Positions 36,560-47,400 of a stretch of 64,000 nucleotides of DNA are shown here, piece by piece. Below the pieces are notes generated by a model. That model saw nothing but the letters and a program-made list of their open reading frames with translations. It was not told the DNA's origin and searched no databases. This DNA comes from Bactericera cockerelli (Eukaryota; Arthropoda; Insecta; Hemiptera; Triozidae), in NCBI GenBank assembly GCA_024516035.1, contig CM044967.1:11201592-11265591 (forward strand), given 5' to 3'. Within the stretch, counting starts at the first letter, position 1, and every line of letters begins with the position of its first letter. The position numbers and the translations under genes were made by a program.

Positions 36560-39500
36560 GAGGGGAAAATTTTTTCCAAGAAAACAGTGAACCCGATACG
36601 CAAATAGCAAACAAAACCGAACCCAAGAACAAGAACCAGGGAGTATAAACACTTAGTGATATGTATGCTGGTAGCTAGTAGCTAGGTATGTCAATAAGGC
36701 GACGAACTCGTAACCTGAAGGTCAGTAGTTCGAGTCCCACGTATAGAAAACATTTACTATAAGGCGAGACTGAGTAATTCTGATGTAACCATCGCGCCAC
36801 TTTGTCTACCTCATAAGTAGGTTAAGTAGGTATGCATATGAGTAAAAAAAAAGAAAGACAAAATGACACTTCCGGTTTAGAACCACTGCTCTGGACTCTG
36901 ATAATATCTTTTATTGCAAACCTGAGGTTACGAACAGCCGACTTTAAGACCTGTACCGCTCTTCCTGTTCTCATAAGAATCAGGATATTATCTGATAAAG
37001 CCTGCTAGCGCTGAGTGACTGCCGCAATAAAATATTAGCCTGGTACTTTCCCTTCGCTGGGCTTTGATTGCTTTGGTGATAGTTCCGCTTTATTGTGCAA
37101 ATAATGCGGGAGATTTGTGACTGCAGCTACTTCCCATGTGGTTCTTCTGATACAGCATGGTGCGTTACAAGCGGACAGATGTTAAAAATGCTATTATTCA
37201 GAATTTGAGTATAAACAGCAAAGTTAGATTTTATTATAAGATGTATATATTTATTTATTTATAAAGCCCCATTGCACCCAAATTAATGAGCTAGGGCCTC
37301 CTTTAATATGTACAACAGAAAATATCTGAATACCTTTTCTGAGCTAATTGGCTTTCACTGAATTCGGAAGTAGACAAAAGTTTAAAAATTAGTAAATAAT
37401 TCTCATTTTTGACCAATAAAGAAATTGTTCCTAAATCATAAGTGGTGTATGTAGATCTGGTTATGATAAAGATGCTGTGAAGTATGATTGTATATATACG
37501 ATTTTGTGAATGAGAATGAACCCAATACTGATCCTAATCGCTGTTTGCGGTCCTACTTGCTGTCTACTAACTCCATGGGTGGTATACAAACTTACTATGC
37601 CATCTATTATCGCGTCGGTAGGTGGTATGCTGCCATACATATCTACTTACACGGGAATTCTTCACACATATACCTACCTAGAAAAGTCTTACTGCATAAA
37701 ATAAGCACAAAATTCTCAAGTAAAAAACAGATCGACAGACAGACACAAAACCAAAGTTGCTTAGAGGGTTCTGAAACGTCCAGAAATAGGAGGGGAAAAA
37801 AATTGAAATCATAGCAAAAAATTTTTTTTTTATTACATAAACGAACACAATACTTCCGATTTCTGATATTAGAAATCGAACACAATACTTCCAATTTCTA
37901 ATATTAGAAATTTATCGGAAGTAATATTACGAGTACCTACATTTAAAAGTTGGGGGTGCTGGTGAAATGAGCCCACCTTGTAGGTTAAAGAACCCACTTT
38001 GTATGTGCAAAAGTTTGTAAACACGGTCCGGCTGACACCTGAATGATATAATGATTCTGCCTGAAAAAGATGAATCTAGTCCGTCCCGCTAGCTCAGTGG
38101 TCGGACTGGTAATCCAGAGGTCGCGGGTTCGAAACTAAGCTACGACATGACAAGTTATCCTCCCATTTGGGAGTTTGACCACATTATAATACGTTGGGCT
38201 TACTGCTGGAATAATGGGACTCATTAGTCCTAATCGGGCAGTATAAAAAAGTCAATATTATTATTATCTATTAGAAAAAATACCCTAAATAATAGTCTTT
38301 GATATTGGTTTACAAGAAATGTGTATGGCCAATGGCCATTTTAGGTATATTGAATAATAAACAAACATTAGGTATAATATTTTTAATTCAAATGACAGCG
38401 ATGAAATATCTATGTCAAATATGGTTATACTTACCTATGTCAAATTTTTTGCATTAGGTTCTATAGGTAGTGGAATAGGTCTTATATCCCATATTCAAAC
38501 TATGCAGATATGTATATTATTATGAAATAAACATCATAAGTCAGTATTATAAATATTTCTTTTTAACGTTCATGTTCTAATATTTTCCGTGTCTGTGAGA
38601 GAGGGAATTTTCACGGTGGTGGAAGATTTATATTTACACGTTGGTATAGACACTATAGGCTCTTCCATGGCCTACTTTTTATGTATTTGTATAATAGGAT
38701 AGGGAACCCCTTGTTCTAACCTGACAGTCGACATAAAGGACTATTGATGATAAATATTAGCATACATATATGATGAAGGCAACCAATGTGATTAATAGAC
38801 AAGCTAGTAGGTAGGTAGTATAAAAAATAGTACATTATACTGTTACATAAGACAATATTTTTATAATATTCAATCGGACTATATTGATTATGATTACTAA
38901 ATCACCAATCACCTAATGTGAGGTCAATGCCTATTTAGGTTCATTCAAATTCGATAGTTTATAATATATCGTTTATCGTCTTCCGATTTATGTGATATTC
39001 TGAATTAGAAGATCAGGTTGTATGTTATTTTAGGGCAAATAGGTCCCAGTGCGGTCATAATGTGAAATCTGGCTCACCAATATATTTGAATACAGCAAAT
39101 TGACAAACCTATGATTCGAATGAATCAGATATTGACCGACTTCAGAAGCTAGATCGATATAGGGAGGCGGACTGGCATCTTAGAGGACAGTGGTTTGAAT
39201 CCCAAGTAAGCTAATAATTTATTTTAAGACAAGTTTTAGTAAAAATATGACATCTTAATTTGTGATTTACAAAAATATAATAATCTTAAATAATAAATCC
39301 GATATTTTGAGGTGATGATCATTAGGTGTAAATTTGATTTTGTGAAACTTCTGTGGCAGGAATCTACTGAGTTGTATCTAAATTCAAATATTCATAATTC
39401 AATATAAATTTTCATATTTATGTTAACCACAAGAGTAATGTCTTTATTCATCAAACCATTCTCTAAATGTCTCAATCTCTCAATACATGGGACTTGAACC

Positions 39501-41452
39501 CCTGACCTGCTAGGCAGAAATCTGTTTCCATAACCACCGAGCTACGTTCCGCTTTGGTTCGGTACTATTGTGACACCTACTGAACCAAAATGGACTGAAT
39601 CAAAGTGATTCATAGATAAGGTGCTCAGTGCAATCTACTTGTGAATGGATATCCCAAGGCAATCAAAAAGCCACAACACATGCTGTGTATCCAGATGGTA
39701 CCTACCAATATATTTGCATGAAAAATAGAACGAATAATAAATAGATTTGTGTCCGATAAAAATAATTGGCCTGTATAACGTTATGAAAAGTACGTAATGT
39801 GCGTATCATTGGCCTACAATCTCTACATAATACCTTACATTTATCATAATCGATGGGCTCACATGCTTGTATACAGAGTGACCCTCATAATATAGGTAGG
39901 TACGTCACCAGACGTGTAGAGATGATACCTAGATCTTATAACAATCGCAATTTTAGATAATGTTGTACCAATGATGAGCAATTGAGCGTGTATAAATCAT
40001 AGGAATGTGGTCGAAAAAGAGCTCATAAATAAACAAATAATGAGATAAAAAACAAATGGAATGATTTATTTAACTTAGAAACCAGCACTAACTATTCAAA
40101 TTCTATGGTGAATTTTAATATTTTTATGTGCATTGTAAATTATTCTGTATAATGAATAGGTATCTGAAAAATTGCCGCAATCTCATAAGGAAACGTTTGC
40201 AACGAAACGAAAATACCAAACTTTTCTTGACGAATTCATGCGTTTGGCGGCGAATTTCGGGGACACCCAGTACGAAAATATTATAATGAGAAGAAAATGG
40301 GAAAATATTATGAATTAAATTCAATTGTATGTATTATATCTATCAATCAAATTTATAATGATAGGATTGATAGCATAGACTAATTGGTGGTGCCCTCTTT
40401 CAATGAGATAGGTATCTAATCATTCATATCATTGATTGACCTACCAGTTAGTTTTGTAATAGGTAACTGATTAAGTAGGTACATACCTATACATACCTCC
40501 AGGTACTTTGATCATAATCTCTGTATCGAAAATTGTATATCATTTTTATTTAATAGAACTTAGATTAGCAAACATGGAATATGCACAAAATGATGCAAGA
40601 AACAGTACAATATGCAAGGTGTTTTTAAAGTCCTTCAATATTGCAATTTTGATGTTGAGATCAATGCCTAGCCCAAGTAGGTTTGAGAAAAAGCAAAGTG
40701 AAAGAAGATCTAGGAAATACAATGTTCTATGTATCTTGGTACTATAAAAGAGAAAAAAAATAGGTAGGTACTTAAACAATGATTATAAATAATATATAAT
40801 GTAATAAACTTGATTACAAATATTCAATAAACTGACATTTTTATTATTTTCTGTAGGTTGACCATCCGGGGAATTTACATTATACCTTTTTTTTTGCAAT
40901 CGGGGGAATTTTCATGTAACTTTTGTAAGTCCCAAATTTGCAATCGGGGGAATTTGTATGAAAGCGGGGGAATTTACAATCGCCCCTCTTATACATCAGA
41001 TGCTCAACTTCTAGATTCTAGTAGAACTTCTCACTTTTTTGTTTTGACTGACCGATTTCAGATTGGCCGAGGCGCCCACCCGCCCTCCCCCTCTCAACCC
41101 AGAGGAGCAGAGCCGACTACAGCAGGAATACGCGGACCGACACCTGAGGGAGCTACAACAGGCGGCCAATCTAGCCCGGCCGAACGGGCCGAAGCCCAAG
41201 AGTCCCCCATCGGCCTCGTCAAGTGCGGCCTTCAAACCCTTCCCCATATACTTCGACAAAGAACCGGCCGTCGCTCACTTTTCAGGGCCGAATTTTGATC
41301 CCGTGCACCCTAATTTTGGTCCCGACGCTGAGGAGTCAGGGGAAGAGTCGCGATATCAAAGACCAAGACGGCCGGGGCCGAAAAAAGCCTCTGGTTTTGT
41401 GGCCCCAAAGAAGCCCTACGTTTATGATGAGAGACACATATTTTCCGTCTGA
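34183..41452 (+). CDS. Unrecognised secreted proline-rich protein, 219 residues, 4 coding exons
   Basis: Exons 34183-34231, 35519-35622, 36366-36481 and 41062-41452 join with consistent GT-AG junctions and phases (1, 0, 2). The product begins MLTLKSTTVQLVTLCFG and continues LTLLFGYGDASP, a clear signal peptide split over exons 1 and 2, with likely cleavage near residue 26. The mature part has no cysteine. It has a basic, Pro-rich middle (PTRPPPLNPEEQ, RPNGPKPKSPPS), a Phe/Pro-rich stretch (FPIYFDKEPAVAHFSGPNFD), dibasic sites (RPRRPGPKK, PKKPY) and the C terminus YDERHIFSV. It could be a neuropeptide-like precursor, or a cuticular or other extracellular protein. I do not recognise a family. 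The lack of an amidation signal beside a clear peptide argues for caution. Confidence 0.62.
34381..34516. mobile_element. 'agggcggaattaatagac' MITE, diverged
   Basis: taagggcaaaattaatagac to cttctattatttccgcccc with the gacttagcgccaaagaggta core. In intron 1 of the secreted-protein gene. Confidence 0.8.
34576..34712 (+). mobile_element. tRNA-derived SINE, family B, diverged
   Basis: gtcaccgtggacttgctcag, ataggcttgcacacacgacg and tttggggtccactcag. In intron 1 of the secreted-protein gene. Confidence 0.72.
35232..35436 (+). mobile_element. tRNA-derived SINE, family A
   Basis: Full-length copy with the same A box, B box and body as 11542-11753. It ends 80 bp before coding exon 2 of the secreted-protein gene. 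Confidence 0.92.
35519..35622 (+). CDS. Secreted protein, coding exon 2
   Basis: Acceptor ttcactttccag, donor gtaagc, phase 1 to 0. It finishes the signal peptide (LTLLFGYGDA) and starts the mature chain SPQFYKHLNGGHS. Only one frame is open that also fits both neighbours. Confidence 0.65.
36366..36481 (+). CDS. Secreted protein, coding exon 3
   Basis: Acceptor gaatttcag, donor gtaagt, phase 0 to 2. It encodes GVPDYLNIFKQLTDNSHQ, then LKVKFDPKSLRVSR. It lies between a poly-A and a poly-T tract in the flanking introns. Confidence 0.68.
36529..36557. repeat. Poly-T tract
   Basis: A run of about 29 T in intron 3 of the secreted-protein gene, 47 bp after exon 3. Confidence 0.9.
36698..36790 (+). 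mobile_element. tRNA-derived SINE, family D, diverged
   Basis: aaggcgacgaactcgtaacc, agtagttcgagtcccacgta and gagtaattctgatgtaacca. In intron 3 of the secreted-protein gene. Confidence 0.7.
37848..37927. repeat. Nested short inverted and direct repeats
   Basis: gaacacaatacttccgattt and gaacacaatacttccaattt are direct copies, and each is followed by an inverse half (tattagaaatcg, tattagaaatttatcggaag). A hairpin can form across the whole segment. Confidence 0.6.
38083..38270 (+). mobile_element. tRNA-derived SINE, family A, diverged
   Basis: Head shortened (tcccgctagctcagtggtcg), B box gggttcgaaac, degraded body. In intron 3 of the secreted-protein gene. Confidence 0.85.
39136..39260 (+). 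mobile_element. tRNA-derived SINE, family D, diverged
   Basis: gacttcagaagctagatcga, ggcggactggcatcttagag and ggtttgaatcccaagtaagc. Confidence 0.7.
40857..40985 (+). promoter_or_regulatory. Four gggg(g)aattt boxes, kappaB-like
   Basis: ggggaattt at 40868 and gggggaattt at 40902, 40946 and 40966 within 110 bp, just left of the last exon of the secreted-protein gene. The boxes resemble insect Rel/NF-kappaB sites (GGGRAWTYYY-like). They may equally be units of a short repeat: gcaatcggggg precedes two of them. Confidence 0.3.
41062..41452 (+). CDS. Secreted protein, last coding exon
   Basis: Acceptor accgatttcag, entering in phase 2, stop tga at 41450-41452. This exon is much more GC-rich than its surroundings, which strongly marks it as coding. 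It encodes LAEAPTRPPPLNPEEQS, an LRELQQAANLAR helix, then PFPIYFDKEPAVAHFSGP and VHPNFGPDAEESGEES, ending YDERHIFSV. No canonical aataaa is seen in the first 300 bases downstream. Confidence 0.75.
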
Positions 41453-41632
41453 AATTGAAAAGAAAAAAAGTCAGTCTGAAAACTGAAAAGTGCGACTGAG
41501 AAATGAAAATTTCAACCATTTGTAAAAAATTGTATAAACTCAAATACCTTCCTACTCCTTGTAATATTTATAGTACATTTATTTGACATTTAATTTAAAA
41601 GAAAAATCGTTGAGAACACGTTTCAGAATGGG

Positions 41633-42362
41633 AGGCACCGTTTTCCGTCCCATTTACCTTTTTTTCACCTTATTCCGTCCCGTCGATTCCGTCCCGTCGA
41701 TTCCGTCCCGTCAATATTTTAACACCTGATTCCGTCCGGTCATCGTAAGGGTTCAATACCCGATTCCGTCCCATATGTTCCGTCCTATATACATAAATAA
41801 ATACATAAATTATAAATTCAACATATTTTTCATCAGTTTATTTTCAATCACGTAAAATAATAAAAATTAAGGCCATGCCTAGGGTTCATAGTATGGTTAG
41901 GTAAAATACAATGAAGGCCATGCCTTGAGTTTATAGTAGGGTTAGGTAAAATACAATGACGACCATGCCTTGGGTTTATAGTAGGGTTAGGTAAAATACA
42001 ATGAAGGCCATGCCTTGGGTTTATAGTAGGGTTAGGTAAAATACAATGAAGGCCATGCCTTGAGTTTATAGTAGGGTTAGGTAAAATACAATAACGGCCA
42101 TGCCTTGGGTTTATAGTAGGGTTAGGTAAAATACAATGAAGGCCATGCCTTGGGTTTATAGTAGGGTTAGGTAAAATACAATATAGGCCATGCCTCGCAC
42201 CGAACTTGTACATAGCCTAATACATAATATCAGTTACTTATGTACATAGTACATAAGATAAGTGACGGGACGGAATTCAGTGATTGATCTGAGAGGTTCG
42301 GGACGGAATCGAGTATCGACTACCTGAGAGAAAAAACTCGCGGGACGGAATCAGGTGTCGTC
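41633..42362. mobile_element. Minisatellite-bearing element framed by inverted attccgtcc repeats
   Basis: The left side carries several gattccgtcccgt copies (41640-41790); the right side carries their inverse, cgggacggaatc (42262-42360). The 16-mer acacctgattccgtcc at 41721 has an exact inverse, ggacggaatcaggtgt, at 42345. The centre is a 45-bp minisatellite (41872-42195). No coding capacity. It lies just downstream of the secreted-protein gene. Confidence 0.6.
41872..42195. repeat. 45-bp minisatellite, about 7 units
   Basis: The unit is ggccatgccttgggtttata followed by gtagggttaggtaaaataca and atgaa. Copies begin at 41872, 41917, 41962, 42007, 42052, 42097, 42142 and 42187, with one or two changes each. 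Because 45 is a multiple of three, the minus strand reads as a repeating 15-residue frame, which is not evidence of a gene. Each unit contains gggttagg, like the insect telomere repeat, probably by chance. Confidence 0.92.
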
Positions 42363-42769
42363 CTTCAGAATAGGTTCTTTTCTGACCTTTCTAATTATTT
42401 AGGGATCGATTCAATCCTTTTTTGATCATTAACTTCAATTTCATTGCACAAAATGAAATCATGTCATAATGAAAAACTCTCAGCGTAAGTAGTCTTTACT
42501 TCGCCCAATATACATAATATTACTTAGAGTACCCTACCCATCTGTATTTTTAAACCATATTAAAAAGTTACCAAAGAGTTACCTTATTTTTGAAGATTTT
42601 ATTTTATCTGTCTCAAATTCCACAAAGCTTGTTTTCACTTTCTGAATTAGTTGCAAATTAATAAATGATCATTCACAAGATGAAAATTTACAATTAGGTG
42701 AATTAAAATGCTTAAGTTTGATCATCCTTAATAAAAGATCATTAGTTAGTTAGTTATCATTTTACTAAA

Positions 42770-42856
42770 TCTTTGCTGAACCTGGGACTTGAACCACAGA
42801 CCACCAGGTTGCAAGTCTGCCACCTTATCGATCAAGATACTGAGATCGGTTAGTAA
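42770..42856 (-). mobile_element. tRNA-derived SINE, family D
   Basis: Inverse tRNA-like part: tgggacttgaaccacagacc, accaggttgcaagtctgcca and actgagatcgg. Confidence 0.78.
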
Positions 42857-43303
42857 AAGAGAGTCCTAATATTTTGACAGCTGTCAGCAACTAAAAGAAA
42901 ATAAGTAAATCCATACTATTTTTAAAAATTGAAACACTATGTGAAAATTAGCTTCATGGAATTGGCCCCTGTTCAAACTTTTCTGAAAATTACGTTTAAC
43001 ATTTTAATTTGCGTCTATGGAGAGACATACTTCATATACGTTTATCTTTAAGTTCAATATTTTCGTACACCGTTAAACATTATGTATACCTGGTACCTAC
43101 TACCCGCTTATCCAGGACATCAGAAACCAAGTTTATTTTATTACCAACTTTTGTTGGTGATAAATTTTGTTAATAAACAACATTTTATTTATACAAGGTT
43201 CTTATTAGTTATACAAAATTCCTTTTAAGATTTTTAATAATAAATGAAAAAATAAATATTTTTTATTATATATACCTACTGATAATGTTTTTTCATATCC
43301 ATT

Positions 43304-43480
43304 AGTCACCGTGGTCGAGTGAGTTAGCTCACTAGGCTTTGCATGCTGGGTTAGATTCGAAGAGGTGCAGGATTTGTTCTGCTCTATATTTGGATTTTCG
43401 GCGTTCATTATTATCCTGCGAGGAAAAATGAGCAGCTGCTTTGATGTGAGTAGCGACCATTGACTGAAATATAGGCAAAA
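43304..43480 (+). mobile_element. tRNA-derived SINE, family B, diverged
   Basis: gtcaccgtggtcgagtgagt, ctaggctttgcatgctgggt and gattcgaagag. Between the minisatellite element and CEP104 exon 1. Confidence 0.75.
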
Positions 43481-44423
43481 GCATGATTGTAAATTTATGC
43501 AGCCGCGTGTCACGCCGGTACTATGGCTGCAAAATCTTCCACGAATAAATATTTCGAAAGTATAAGCACAGATCGGCCATGCCTTGTCACACGCTGAAAC
43601 TTTGAGATTTTACGGATTTTACAATAGATAAAAGATACTTTCGATGATACAGAAAGGAAACAAAAACAGGATGTGGGGGAGAAGAAGAGAGAGTCAGATA
43701 GAAGCGGAGGGTGACAGTGGAAAATCAGTGTTGTATGCGACGAAATTTTTTTCCTTTCATAAATAGGTATAGGTATCAAGTTATTTTAAGATTAATAAGG
43801 ATAAAGATTATACAATATGATTATAAGAAGATAAGGCAGACCGTCCCTCAAGTCGGTCTTTCCACCAATCTCAAGGCACTATGATCTGCTCTTAGCTCTT
43901 AGCTCTTATTTTATAATATTGTACCTTGGAAATATATGTCGACCCTTCATGCTCGCTTGAAGTTTATTTGAAGAAATTTTGTTACATACCTAAAGTTTTG
44001 CCACAAGAGGCGTAAATACATTAAGATAACTTGAAAAACTACTCATGAGGGTGAAGTTCTATGATATTACAAAGAAAAGTCAGAAAAAAAACTTTATAAT
44101 TCTTTGGTTGGTACACGATTCGCCTCCACTGTAGAAGGTGAAAATATTGCATGGGGTGGATTGAGGAGGAGAATGGGTGTGTAGTCTCCTCTCTCATGGA
44201 GGGGAAACATTTTCATTTCCATTTCCATTCGCAAGCTGTGATGAAAATTCGCATGAAAAGTATTTTCCTTACGTTTCTATAAAAAAAATTGTGATATTTT
44301 ATTTTTGAAGTTTTTAAGTGAACTATTTGTAGTCAATTTTTTCTGAAACTCTAAGATTTTACAGTCTCAAAGCACGTATTTTTCGATTCCTTTATCCAGA
44401 AGTTTTCCCAAGAAGTTTGTTCC

Positions 44424-44457
44424 ATGAAATTAAAATATACCGTTGTGTACTGTTCAA
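44424..44457 (+). CDS. CEP104: CEP104 exon 1 (start codon)
   Basis: This tiny exon encodes [11 protein letters not shown] plus one base and ends at a strong donor, gtaagtataa. The split codon a|gt gives Ser and runs into exon 2 as SSEDEQS. The hydrophobic VVYCSS strand corresponds to the start of the jelly-roll in vertebrate CEP104 (VVVSSSG). The start was chosen because the phase fits exactly and no better upstream exon was found. Exon 2 alone has no usable in-frame ATG. Confidence 0.75.
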
Positions 44458-47400
44458 GTAAGTATAACTGAATAGTTAATTAGCTTTACTAGGAAGCATG
44501 CCAGGAATTTAGGTGATGGTCAACTCTATATGTAAACAAGTAATGTTGTCAGGGTATTGATGTACAAAATGATGGGCATCCCCAAAATAATGAATCTATT
44601 TAGTAATTTAGAGTCTGCCTCATATGCATAGGTACTTAACTACATAATATGTACCTATACTGTATAAATTTTGGTAATAATACTTCCTTTGAAGGTGCAA
44701 AAGTAGCAAAACAATTTGTTTTTATAAGCATAGATTACAGTAAAGAGAAATTAGACCAGGAGTCTGGCTCGTGGACTGTAAACAGAAATTAGACCATTAG
44801 TCTAGCTAGTGGACAGTAAACAGAAATTAGATCAGGAGAGTCTGGATAGTGGACTGTAAACAAAAATTACACCAGAAGTCTAATTATTCGACCATAAAAA
44901 AAGAATAAAAGTCATATAATTATTTGACGTTGCCTCAGGATTGGGTTATAACATTTGACTTTACATATCGATACCTTTTTGCCAAAATGTGAATTGCGCC
45001 AAAATCAAATTTTTCAGGAGAGAGGTTTGAAAAAATAAAAAGTTGTTTTTTTCAAAAAAAGTTTCATTACTCAGTTGTCCTACGTACGATTTATACCAAA
45101 TTTGGATATAATACTTGAAACTGTTTGCTTTAAATATTCCTGATAATTTTAACTGCGAAATACCTTTAGTTATTGAGATAGTGTCGCTTTTCACAATTGA
45201 GAGGTTGAAAAAGAATTCGCCAAAAAGTGAAAAACTCCATCTTTCTTTGTTTAGGTATTAGCCAAAAAGTGAATTGTCCACTCTTGTTCTTCAGCCTACT
45301 AACCAGAATGTGAAAAACGCCCGATTTTTCGGGTTTTAAGTAAAGTTGGTTTAGCCAAAATGTGAAAAATCCACTCCTAAAACTCTGCCTGCTAAACCAG
45401 AATGTGAAAAACGCCCGATTTTTTGGGTTTTAAGTAAAAGTGGTTTACGTAAAATGTGAAAAGTGCCATATGGAATACAATAAATTTGTGAAAACCGACA
45501 TATAAGAAGAATAAATAGTGCATAATTTGTGCGTATAGTAACTGTAATAATGATTATTATTAAAGATTGCGATGGCGTTCCGCAACGCCAAGTCGAAAAT
45601 TAAGAAGAGGGCACCAAGAGATATTATACGTCACAGCACAAAGTGCCAATTTCACTCCTCTGTATCGGAATAACTAACTACAAAGGAAGAATGAAAACTA
45701 AAACACTACAAAGGATGAATTATTTACTGAAAAGAAGCAAGCTTTCGAATAATGAAGATTAATAAGAGAATCATCAAAAACGCTTGACTTAAACCGTTGA
45801 TAATCAATGGTGAAAAAAACCATTTTTCACTTTCTGCTGCTTGATGTTCTTATTCGATCTTGACCGGGCTACAGCCTAAACCACTGGGACAATTTTGATG
45901 TATGAATTTGATCTTGTTTTTCTCGTCTTTGGTGGCAGATTTGCCTTTGAGTACTTATATAGCCCCAAAATGGGCACTTCAGCCCCATAATTCTAAAAAA
46001 CCCACTAATTGATGTAAAAATATTAATAGAAATTTTATATTTTCCAGAGAACTTTACAGATATTGACGATTGAGGTGCAATTTTAATTATAATGAAAAAT
46101 AAAATTGATCAATGAGTAAAATCATACATAAAAGCAGACCGACAGACATAGTTCTTTGATGTATATAAATTTATGAGTCGCCCTTTTATTCTTAGTCAAG
46201 CACATACATCATTAAGTACAAAAAAACATATAAACAGACAGACAGACCTACGGATAAACAAAAGACGGACATACAGGCAGACATAATTATTTGATGGATA
46301 TAACCTTATGAGGTGTTATTTTAATTGTAAAGTGAAGCATATTTATCACTGAGTAGACATACACATAGACAAACAGACAGACATACAAACATACTTAGGT
46401 TCAGACATATGAACAGACCAGGCGCGGCTGGTGCTAAGGAGCTGCGGAGCTCCAGCGCCCCCAGACGAAAAATAAAAAAGAGAGGATTTTCTCAAGTCGT
46501 ACACAATACACAATAAAAATTATCACACATTTCTAGAAAAATTAATGCATAACTATTATAAATTCTTTAGTCCGGTATGCAGTACCCCCAAAACATTTCC
46601 CCACCGGCCGCGCCTAGAACAGACACATACCTGTACGTATACGTACAGACATACAGGCAGACATTTAGATAGACATACATGTACGAACAGACCTTCTTGT
46701 CAGAAGGTGCCTGGGGGTATTTCTAATACAAACTTCAAATATTTTATCCTAAATGTCTCTATATTATTTCCTTTTGAAAACATACAAAAACGTGTGAAAA
46801 TACTAACTACTTGATTACTACTAACTTATCTCTATAAGATAGCTCTAAGTGTAAGTCGAGTAGATAATAAACGATAGTACATGAGAGGATAGTAAACATT
46901 AAGCGGAGCCCAAACATTATTTCAGAATATTTTTGGGCTGATGACTGGGCGGGTAATTTTTATATTGTGAAGGGGTATTTTTTTAGGGATTATTACTTTT
47001 TCATACAGGATCCGCCAGAAAAAAGGAGCCTCTCGAAATATCTAGAGAACGGATTTTTTTTTTTTTTTTTTTTAATGCTAAAAAAAAACCTGTACCATTA
47101 TATCGAGGGGAAACCTTATCTATTAGGTTCTGATTTTTTTTTTTATCATTACCAAGGGTGGCCCCAAGGGAGTCAACTTTGGAATCTTAAATGAAATATC
47201 CCTATTTGAAATACATTTTTGAAAAGAAGATGACATTAAAATCATTTTAAGACAAGTTTGAGATTTTTAATCATAACAGGGTCGGAGATATCGTACATTT
47301 CATTTCACATCAGGTTTCAGTAATTTTTTTATAAGAAATAAGTTGTATTTTTTAATGTCAACTACTTTTTGGAAATGTCATACAAATATGGTGGTTCCTT

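Larger units (their letters stand above)
42370..44423. other. Intergenic between the secreted-protein gene and CEP104
   Basis: Contains one family D and one family B SINE and otherwise AT-rich sequence. The CEP104 promoter and 5' UTR should lie at its right end. No TATA or initiator could be singled out with confidence. Confidence 0.45.

Noticed and set aside
41872..42195. Interstitial telomere repeat
   Set aside because: gggttagg occurs once per 45-bp unit, but the pentamer TTAGG is not tandemly iterated, so it is chance within the satellite.
41848..42213. 121-codon minus-strand frame with a repeating 15-residue unit
   Set aside because: It is simply the 45-bp minisatellite read in frame; 45 is a multiple of three, so openness is expected, and no flanking coding sequence or splice signal supports it.
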